Assembly (NCBI GenBank): GCA_945872875.1
Contig: CAMCBB010000067.1
Location: 1-9,712 of the forward strand
Length of the DNA: 9,712 nucleotides
Source of the DNA: Flavobacterium psychrophilum
GTDB lineage: Bacteria > Bacteroidota > Bacteroidia > Flavobacteriales > Flavobacteriaceae
Direction: 5' to 3'
Below are positions 1 through 4,838 of this stretch, piece by piece. Positions within the stretch are counted from its first letter, which is position 1. The number at the start of each line of letters is the position of its first letter. A program made the position numbers and the translations under genes. Below the pieces are notes generated by a model. The model ran no database searches and was not told the origin of the DNA. It worked only from the letters and a program-made list of their open reading frames with translations.

Positions 1-5
1 AAAAA

Positions 6-50
6 AAAAATACAACTACACTTGTACGAATAAAAAATAGTTGTATTTTT
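6..50. repeat. 13-bp perfect inverted repeat around the tRNA-Glu promoter
   Basis: The arms are 6-18 (AAAAATACAACTA) and 38-50 (TAGTTGTATTTTT), perfectly complementary, with a 19-nt spacer. The spacer contains the TTG -33 element and the right arm contains most of the -7 element. The outer five pairs are only A:T, so the informative core is the 8-bp TACAACTA/TAGTTGTA. It could be the hairpin terminator of a gene upstream of the window, or an operator-like palindrome over the promoter. The long, AT-rich loop makes an efficient terminator less likely. The structure is visible directly; the role is inference. Confidence 0.55.
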
Positions 51-51
51 G
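22..51 (+). promoter_or_regulatory. Promoter of tRNA-Glu-rpsT
   Basis: TTG at 22-24 and TATTTTTG at 44-51 are separated by 19 nt. This matches the Bacteroidota housekeeping sigma consensus of TTG, 17-23 nt, TAnnTTTG. Transcription should start a few bases after 51, about 10-15 nt before the mature tRNA-Glu 5' end at 71. The bases after the -7 box (CATCC) resemble those at the typA and tRNA-Arg promoters. Confidence 0.8.
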
Positions 52-70
52 CATCCGCATTTAAGCAGTA

Positions 71-142
71 GGCCCGTTCGTCTATCGGTTAGGACGCCAG
101 GTTTTCATCCTGGTAAGAGGGGTTCGATTCCCCTACGGGCTA
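71..142 (+). tRNA. tRNA-Glu (anticodon TTC)
   Basis: The 72-nt sequence folds into a full cloverleaf. The acceptor stem is 71-77 with 135-141, including a G1:U72 wobble, and the discriminator is A142. The D arm carries the GG pair in its loop. The anticodon stem CCAGG/CCTGG holds the loop TTTTCAT, giving anticodon TTC (104-106), which reads GAA and GAG. The T arm is AGGGG/CCCCT with the canonical TTCGATT loop. The 3' CCA is not encoded (the sequence runs on as CAAAA), so it must be added by CCA nucleotidyltransferase. Only 32 nt and no promoter-like box separate it from rpsT, so the two are probably transcribed together and the tRNA released by processing. Confidence 0.97.
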
Positions 143-174
143 CAAAATAAATTATTTAAATAAAAATATATAAA

Positions 175-426
175 ATGGCAAATCATAAGTCAGCTTTAAA
201 AAGAATTAGAAGTAACGAAAAGAAAAGAGTATTAAATAGATACCAACACAAAACTACTCGTAATGCTATTAAAGCACTTAGAGTAGCTACTGATAAATCA
301 GATGCAGCTTCTAAATTAGCTGGTGTAATCTCAATGATTGACCGTTTGGCTAAGAAAAATATCATTCACGATAACAAAGCTTCTAATTTAAAATCTAAAT
401 TAACTAAGCATGTTGCGAAAATGTAA
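175..426 (+). CDS. rpsT: 30S ribosomal protein S20
   Basis: This encodes the 83-residue primary-binding protein S20, which binds 16S rRNA early in assembly of the small ribosomal subunit. The start MANHKSALKRIRSNEKKR, the very basic composition, the all-helical character and a length within the usual 83-90 residues are diagnostic. The C-terminal part contains the family-typical INDRL-like stretch (here ISMIDRLAKKNIIH) followed by NKASNLKSKL. The ATG at 175 is the only sensible start, since it gives the conserved N-terminus. No Shine-Dalgarno sequence is visible, only an A/T-rich leader, which is normal for Bacteroidota. The gene follows tRNA-Glu closely and appears to share its promoter. A hairpin terminator lies 25 nt after the stop codon. 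Confidence 0.97.
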   Translation: MANHKSALKRIRSNEKKRVLNRYQHKTTRNAIKALRVATDKSDAASKLAGVISMIDRLAKKNIIHDNKASNLKSKLTKHVAKM

Positions 427-451
427 TATTTTTCATTTTTAAAATACAATT

Positions 452-483
452 AAAACTTCCAGTAATGGGAGTTTTTTTGTTTT
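452..483 (+). terminator. Rho-independent terminator of tRNA-Glu-rpsT
   Basis: The stem is AAAACTTCC (452-460) with GGGAGTTTT (467-475), 9 bp with one T:G wobble, and a 6-nt loop AGTAAT. The run TTTTTTTGTTTTT follows from 472. It begins 25 nt after the rpsT stop codon and separates the unit from typA. Confidence 0.88.
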
Positions 484-593
484 AATACCTTTCCAAATTT
501 TCAAAATCTTTATTCTTAATCCTAAAAAGTATCTTAATTGATTATTAAAATGTAAAGTATTAGGTGTAAGATTTTTTTTGTCAAAATAAAGTG

Positions 594-601
594 TACCTTT
601 G
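594..601 (+). promoter_or_regulatory. Promoter -7 element of typA
   Basis: TACCTTTG matches TAnnTTTG exactly and is followed by CACCTCC. The only clear TTG (578-580) is 13 nt upstream, closer than the usual 17-23 nt. The -33 contact may instead be the T-tract at 572-579, so the -33 element is uncertain. The leader before the ATG at 621 would be only about 10-15 nt. Confidence 0.7.
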
Positions 602-620
602 CACCTCCTAAAAAAACAAG

Positions 621-2417
621 ATGGAATCTATCAGAAACATTGCAATTATTGCCCACGTTGACCACGGTAAGACTACTTTGGTTGACAAAATCATGTACCA
701 CTGTCAACTTTTTCGTGATAACGAAAATACGGGTGACTTAATATTAGACAACAACGATCTAGAGCGTGAAAGAGGTATTACTATTACTTCTAAAAATGTA
801 TCGGTAGTTTATAAAGGTACTAAAATCAATATCATTGACACTCCTGGTCACGCCGATTTTGGTGGAGAAGTAGAGCGTGTATTAAATATGGCTGATGGTG
901 TTTGCCTTTTGGTTGATGCTTTTGAAGGTCCAATGCCACAAACGCGTTTTGTTTTGCAAAAAGCAATCGACTTAGGTTTGAAGCCTTGTGTGGTTATCAA
1001 TAAAGTAGATAAAGAAAATTGTACTCCAGAGGAAGTACATGAAAAAGTTTTTGATTTGATGTTCGAATTGGGTGCAGAAGAATGGCAATTGGATTTTCCA
1101 ACGGTTTATGGTTCAGCAAAAAATAACTGGATGTCGGATCATTGGGAAAATGTTACGACTAACATTGAGTCACTTCTTGATATGGTAGTAGAACATGTTC
1201 CAGCTCCAAAAGTTTCTGAAGGAACTCCTCAAATGTTAATTACATCTTTAGATTTCTCTTCTTTTACCGGACGAATCGCTATCGGTCGTTTAGAAAGAGG
1301 AGTATTAAAAGAAGGGATGCCAATATCTTTAGTAAAAAGAGATGGTTCAGTGATGAAGTCAAGAATTAAGGAGATACATACTTTTGAAGGTCTGGGACGT
1401 AAAAAAGTTTCTCAAGTAGTTGCTGGAGATATTTGTGCAATTGTTGGAGTAGAAGGATTTGAAATTGGTGATACCATTGCTGATTTTGAAAATCCAGAAG
1501 CTTTACAAACTATTGCTATTGATGAGCCAACGATGAGTATGTTGTTTACAATTAATGACTCACCATTTTTTGGTAAAGAAGGTAAATTTGTAACTTCAAG
1601 ACATATTAGAGAAAGATTGACAAAAGAATTAGAAAAAAACCTTGCAATGCGCATGGGTGAAACTGATTCTGCTGATAAATTCATGGTTTTTGGACGTGGT
1701 GTACTTCACTTGTCTGTTCTTATTGAAACAATGAGAAGAGAAGGGTATGAATTGCAAATTGGACAACCTCAAGTTATTATTAAAGAAATTGATGGTAAAA
1801 AATGTGAACCAATAGAAGAGTTAACAATCGACTTACCGGAATCACTTTCTGGAAGAGCAGTTGAGTTTGTGTCTTTCCGTAAAGGAGAAATGCTAAGCAT
1901 GGAGACTAAAGGAGAGCGTATGATCATAAAATTCAATATTCCATCTCGTGGAATTATTGGATTGCGTAACCAATTGCTTACTGCTACTGCAGGTGAGGCA
2001 ATTATGGCACATCGTTTTATCGGATACGAGCCTTTCAAAGGAGAGATTTCTGGACGTAACAAAGGATCTTTAATTTCTATGGAAAAAGGGAAAGCTATTC
2101 CATATTCTATTGATAAATTACAAGATCGAGGTAAGTTTTTCGTTGAACCAAATGCAGAAATATACGAAGGTCAAGTAATTGGTGAGAATTCTCGTGGTGA
2201 TGATATGTGTGTAAATGTAACTAAAGAGAAAAAACAATCAAATGTTCGTTCTTCTGGAAATGATGAAAAAGCAAGAATTATCCCGCCAGTTATTTTCTCA
2301 TTAGAAGAAGCTCTAGAATACATTCAGAAAGATGAATATGTTGAGGTTACACCTAAATCAATTCGATTGAGAAAAATCTATTTGACTGAAACCGAAAGAA
2401 AACGTATCAAAATATAA
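621..2417 (+). CDS. typA: Translational GTPase TypA/BipA
   Basis: TypA/BipA is a ribosome-associated GTPase of the EF-G/LepA superfamily, involved in ribosome assembly and translation under stress and cold. The 598-residue length is typical. The G-domain motifs are visible: P-loop AHVDHGKT at 11-18, switch I ERERGITI at 48-55, DTPGH at 73-77, NKVD at 127-130 and the G5 motif GSAK at about 164-167. Domain II, the EF-G-like domains III and V and the TypA-specific C-terminal domain follow; GRGVLHLSVLIETMRREGYE, PSRGIIGLRNQLLTATAGEA and the C-terminal RLRKIYL are family hallmarks. The ATG at 621 gives the standard N-terminus (MESIRNIAIIAHVDHGKTT). The gene has its own promoter box just upstream and appears monocistronic, ending at a hairpin shared with the convergent neighbour. 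Confidence 0.98.
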   Translation: MESIRNIAIIAHVDHGKTTLVDKIMYHCQLFRDNENTGDLILDNNDLERERGITITSKNVSVVYKGTKINIIDTPGHADFGGEVERVLNMADGVCLLVDAFEGPMPQTRFVLQKAIDLGLKPCVVINKVDKENCTPEEVHEKVFDLMFELGAEEWQLDFPTVYGSAKNNWMSDHWENVTTNIESLLDMVVEHVPAPKVSEGTPQMLITSLDFSSFTGRIAIGRLERGVLKEGMPISLVKRDGSVMKSRIKEIHTFEGLGRKKVSQVVAGDICAIVGVEGFEIGDTIADFENPEALQTIAIDEPTMSMLFTINDSPFFGKEGKFVTSRHIRERLTKELEKNLAMRMGETDSADKFMVFGRGVLHLSVLIETMRREGYELQIGQPQVIIKEIDGKKCEPIEELTIDLPESLSGRAVEFVSFRKGEMLSMETKGERMIIKFNIPSRGIIGLRNQLLTATAGEAIMAHRFIGYEPFKGEISGRNKGSLISMEKGKAIPYSIDKLQDRGKFFVEPNAEIYEGQVIGENSRGDDMCVNVTKEKKQSNVRSSGNDEKARIIPPVIFSLEEALEYIQKDEYVEVTPKSIRLRKIYLTETERKRIKI

Positions 2418-2435
2418 TTTTGAACTAATTGATAT

Positions 2436-2466
2436 AAAAAAGTCCTGATTTCTCAGGACTTTTTTT
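2436..2466. terminator. Bidirectional terminator between typA and the pentapeptide gene
   Basis: The stem is AGTCCTGA (2441-2448) with TCAGGACT (2453-2460) and a 4-nt loop TTTC. Five further A:T pairs extend it (2436-2440 with 2461-2465). A run of T follows on the + strand (2460-2466), and the A-run on the left gives a U-tract on the minus strand. The hairpin therefore suits both typA and the minus-strand gene ending at 2470. Confidence 0.9.
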
Positions 2467-2469
2467 GTT

Positions 2470-3042
2470 TTACTTTACTACAATGTCGTATTTCTCTAAA
2501 AGCCCTTTTAGGCCCTCCATTGAAAAAATGGCTTTCTTAATTTTGTTTTTTTCGGGATCAAATGCATAGTCGTAGCTGGTAGAAAAATCAGCTTTATTTG
2601 CAATGGTATCAATAAAAACCGCTCTTCTTAGATTGCAATTGTCAAATAATACTTCGGTTAAATCACTCGACATGAAGTCGGCCGCAATCATACTACAATT
2701 AATGAACTTCATTTTTTTGAGCTTTAAAGCATAAAATTTAGCATAATCAAGTAAGCAATCGGTAAAGTGGAATTCATAAATAACTTGGTCGGTCATAGCA
2801 AAATTCACATTTGTAAAATTGCATTTATTGAAAAACACACCTCTCAAAGAAACATAATTAATCTTGGTGTCTTGAAAATTACAATCAAAGAAATTGCAAT
2901 CAATGAAGGTTATGGTTTTAAAAGTACAGTTTCTAAAATCGCAATTGTAGAAAGTGCAATTTTCAAAATCTTTGTATTTGGTGTTGTTGTCGTCAAAAAT
3001 TTCGTTTCTAAATTCTTGATCTAATAGATAATCCGTGTGCAT
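2470..3042 (-). CDS. Pentapeptide-repeat protein
   Basis: This 190-residue protein is dominated by pentapeptide repeats at about residues 24-160. Phenylalanine recurs at exact five-residue spacing (F26, F31, F36, F41, F46, F51, F56, then F71, F76, F81), with L, I or F at later repeats. Such repeats fold into a right-handed quadrilateral beta-helix. Many repeats read C-x-F (C29, C34, C39, C49, C54, C74), so cysteine fills the inward-facing i-2 position. The repeats loosen around residues 84-100 and 144-160. The tail (161-190, FDPEKNKIKKAIFSMEGLKG and the following LLEKYDI) looks like a conserved helical C-terminal cap. No signal peptide is visible, so a cytoplasmic location is likely. Some family members (Qnr, MfpA) protect DNA gyrase by mimicking DNA, but nothing here proves that role. 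The gene converges on typA and diverges from the MFS gene. No clear promoter was found upstream of its ATG. Confidence 0.9.
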   Translation of the reverse strand: MHTDYLLDQEFRNEIFDDNNTKYKDFENCTFYNCDFRNCTFKTITFIDCNFFDCNFQDTKINYVSLRGVFFNKCNFTNVNFAMTDQVIYEFHFTDCLLDYAKFYALKLKKMKFINCSMIAADFMSSDLTEVLFDNCNLRRAVFIDTIANKADFSTSYDYAFDPEKNKIKKAIFSMEGLKGLLEKYDIVVK

Positions 3043-3143
3043 ATTGATAATTAAGTAGGTAAAACTACTAAAATTAGCTTGATATAGGTCTTTATTTGTT
3101 GATAATTTTCTTTTTTAAGCCCATTCTATTTTAACAAAATTGG

Positions 3144-3151
3144 TACTTTTG
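3144..3151 (+). promoter_or_regulatory. Promoter -7 element of the MFS gene
   Basis: TACTTTTG fits TAnnTTTG and lies 36 nt before the ATG at 3188. A -33 TTG at the expected spacing is missing (TTC at 3124-3126 is the nearest candidate), so the promoter may be weak or activator-dependent. The element falls inside the frame that a TTG start at 3140 would open, which argues against that start. Confidence 0.55.
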
Positions 3152-3187
3152 AAAAACAGCAAATTAGAGAAACCCTATCAATACAAT

Positions 3188-4480
3188 ATGAACAAAATTA
3201 ATCCTTCGTCGGTTTCAGAATCTGGTTTTTTTTATAAAAATCCGGCTCTTAAAATCAAAGAATTTCAGGCGTTTTTAACTACTCGTTTCGGATTGATTTT
3301 TGCATTAAACATGCAATCTACTATTTTGTATTATTGGGTGTATTCACTAACAGACAGTAAATTATCTCTTGGTTTTGTTGGTCTTGCCGAAGTAATTCCG
3401 GCAATTGGCTGTTCTTTGTTTGCCGGGCATTTTGTAGATCAAAATGAAAAACGAAAAATGATTGTCCGATGTATTTCTGGATATTTAATTACTGCAATTT
3501 GTTTATTTGCAATAGCGCTTCCATTTGTGCAAAAAAGCCTTTCTGTTTCGGTATTAGTGGGATTGATTTACTTTTTTGTTTTTCTTGGCGGAATTCTTCG
3601 ATCTTTTTTTGGACCTTCAATGTTTTCTCTTTTCGGATTAGTAGTTCCTCGAGAGCATTATCCTAATGCTACAAGTTGGAGTAGTATGTCCTGGCAAATG
3701 GGATCGGTATTGGGGCCATTAGCAGCAGGAGTTTTTATAGCTTCATTAGGAATTACTGCAGGACTCTTAGCGGTAATTGTTTTTGTGTTACTTATTTACA
3801 TTCCGATATTTAAAATTACAGTCAAACCAATTTTAAAACCTGAAAAAGAACCTGTCTTAAAGAGCATTAAAGAAGGCTTGAAATTTGTTATGAATACGCC
3901 AACTTTGTTGGCAGCACAATGTTTGGATATGTTTTCGGTTTTCTTTGGTAGTGCCGTTGCTTTATTACCTGTTTATCAAAAGGAGATTTTGCATGTAAAT
4001 GAAGTAGGTTTTGGGGTATTGCGTGCAGCTCCAGGAATAGGTGCATTAATAACTTTAGGTTTATTGGCTTTTATTCCTTTAAAAACAAACCCTGGTAAAA
4101 AATTATTTCTTTGTGTTACCGGTTTTGCTTTGTCAATAATTGTATTTGGTATTTCTACCAATTTCTATCTTTCTTTTGCGATGTTATTATTATCCGGAAT
4201 GCTTGATGCGGTAAGTGTTGTAATTCGAAGTACCATATTGCAATTGGTTACTCCCGATGCTATGCGCGGACGAGTTTCTGCAGTGAATACCATTTTTATA
4301 AGTTCGTCTAATGAGTTTGGTGATTTTGAAAGTGGGGTAATGGCCAATTGGTTAGGAACCGTTAGAGCAGTTGTAGTTGGGGGATGTCTTACGCTTGGAG
4401 TAGTTGCATTTACTTTTGTAAAAGTGCCCCAATTAAGACAATTTACTTTCGATAACAAAAAAGAAGAAGAGCTAAAATAA
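3188..4480 (+). CDS. MFS transporter, probable exporter (EntS-like, MFS_3 type)
   Basis: This is a 430-residue major facilitator superfamily protein of the inner membrane with about 12 hydrophobic segments. Between helices 2 and 3 it has the MFS motif A loop, GHFVDQNEKRK (about residues 80-90). In the C-terminal half, PDAMRGRVSAVN (about 356-367) followed by a helix ending SNEFGDFESG is characteristic of the MFS_3 group, which includes the enterobactin exporter EntS and predicted drug exporters. The substrate cannot be read from the sequence, and no siderophore or resistance genes are next to it. The frame is open back to a TTG at 3140, but a promoter box covers 3144-3151. The ATG at 3188 gives a normal cytoplasmic N-terminus (MNKINPSSVSESGFFYKNPA) and is preferred. 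The gene is divergent from the pentapeptide gene, with a 145-nt gap from that ATG. Its 3' end abuts the terminator of the opposing tRNA-Arg. Confidence 0.88.
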   Translation: MNKINPSSVSESGFFYKNPALKIKEFQAFLTTRFGLIFALNMQSTILYYWVYSLTDSKLSLGFVGLAEVIPAIGCSLFAGHFVDQNEKRKMIVRCISGYLITAICLFAIALPFVQKSLSVSVLVGLIYFFVFLGGILRSFFGPSMFSLFGLVVPREHYPNATSWSSMSWQMGSVLGPLAAGVFIASLGITAGLLAVIVFVLLIYIPIFKITVKPILKPEKEPVLKSIKEGLKFVMNTPTLLAAQCLDMFSVFFGSAVALLPVYQKEILHVNEVGFGVLRAAPGIGALITLGLLAFIPLKTNPGKKLFLCVTGFALSIIVFGISTNFYLSFAMLLLSGMLDAVSVVIRSTILQLVTPDAMRGRVSAVNTIFISSSNEFGDFESGVMANWLGTVRAVVVGGCLTLGVVAFTFVKVPQLRQFTFDNKKEEELK

Positions 4481-4511
4481 AAAACCCTCATAAACATAGT
4501 TTATAAGGGTT
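4476..4511 (-). terminator. Terminator of tRNA-Arg, overlapping the MFS stop codon
   Basis: The stem is 4483-4495 with 4499-4511 (on the + strand AACCCTCATAAAC and GTTTATAAGGGTT), 13 positions with one C/A mismatch at 4489/4505 and a 3-nt loop. On the minus strand it is followed by TTTTTTATTTT, a proper U-tract. That tract is encoded by the last bases of the MFS gene and its TAA (4478-4480). On the + strand GTTGTGACC follows instead, so the hairpin is a poor terminator for the MFS mRNA, though it may stabilise its 3' end. Confidence 0.8.
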
Positions 4512-4515
4512 GTTG

Positions 4516-4589
4516 TGACCTCGACTGGATTCAAACCAGTAACCTCTTGAGCCGTAATCAAGTGCGCTATTCAGTTGCGCCACGAGGCC
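4516..4589 (-). tRNA. tRNA-Arg (anticodon ACG)
   Basis: The 74-nt cloverleaf has acceptor GGCCTCG/CGAGGTC with a G2:U71 wobble and discriminator A (4516). The D stem is GCGC/GCGC, the anticodon stem CTTGA/TCAAG with loop TTACGGC, and the T stem ACTGG/CCAGT. The anticodon ACG (4555-4553) should be deaminated to ICG by TadA and read CGU, CGC and CGA. The 3' CCA is not encoded. The D loop reads AACTGAATA and the T loop TTTGAAT. The normally invariant G19 and C56 are therefore A19 (4571) and U56 (4533), and the pair changes together to A:U. The tRNA has its own strong promoter and a terminator on the minus strand. Confidence 0.96.
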
Positions 4590-4602
4590 TTTTTTGTGGG
4601 TG

Positions 4603-4633
4603 CAAATATAGGGATAAATATGTTATTTGCAAA
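4603..4633 (-). promoter_or_regulatory. Promoter of tRNA-Arg
   Basis: On the minus strand TTTG (4633-4630), 19 nt, then TATATTTG (4610-4603) is an almost perfect Bacteroidota promoter. It is followed by CACCCAC. The -7 box ends 13 nt before the tRNA 5' end at 4589. A 14-bp palindrome, TAATTTTAAAATTA (4636-4649), lies just upstream and could act as an AT-rich UP-like element. Confidence 0.85.
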
Positions 4634-4688
4634 TCTAATTTTAAAATTAATCAATCTTAAAAAGGAGTTGTATGAAATTCAAAGATTA

Positions 4689-4838
4689 TTATTCTAAGGC
4701 TCTTTTAGTTACATAATAACGCCATCCAATAAGTGCCAATTGCCATTTTTTGGCTTTGGCAATATCAAGTTGCTTTTTACTAAAACTAGGCAATAGTAAC
4801 TTGTTAATCTTAGCTAAAATTTTATATAGTATTTTCAT
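4689..4838 (-). CDS. Small basic protein, 49 aa, overlapping the giant gene's stop
   Basis: An open frame of 49 codons starts with ATG at 4838-4836 and ends with two consecutive TAA codons (4691-4689 and 4688-4686). The start ATG shares one base with the TAA of the giant gene (minus strand TAATG), a layout typical of translational coupling. The protein begins MKILYKILAKINKLLLPSFS and ends in WRYYVTKRALE. It is strongly basic (10 Lys and 2 Arg against 1 Asp and 1 Glu), with two tryptophans (32 and 39), a probable amphipathic N-terminal helix and no signal peptide. From memory, similar short proteins occur in Flavobacteriaceae and some are labelled SsrA-binding protein. That label is doubtful, because real SmpB is about 150 residues. 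Basic charge is compatible with RNA, ribosome or membrane-surface binding, but the function is unknown. No separate promoter was found, so it probably depends on the giant gene's transcript. Confidence 0.72.
   Translation of the reverse strand: MKILYKILAKINKLLLPSFSKKQLDIAKAKKWQLALIGWRYYVTKRALE

Noticed and set aside
486..493. TACCTTTC as an extra typA promoter
   Set aside because: The last base of the box is C rather than G, no spaced TTG precedes it, and it sits directly after the rpsT terminator U-tract.
2767..3024. Open frame of 85 codons on the + strand inside the pentapeptide gene
   Set aside because: It is a shadow of the regular repeat codons on the other strand, with no family resemblance and no promoter.
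3044..3107. Direct repeat TTGATAATT at 3044-3052 and 3099-3107 as operator sites
   Set aside because: It is nine AT-rich bases in a very AT-rich gap and not aligned with a convincing promoter, so chance is an adequate explanation.
4636..4649. Palindrome TAATTTTAAAATTA as the terminator of the small 49-codon gene
   Set aside because: It has no G:C pairs, would leave no real loop and has no U-tract. It may just be an AT-rich element upstream of the tRNA-Arg promoter.
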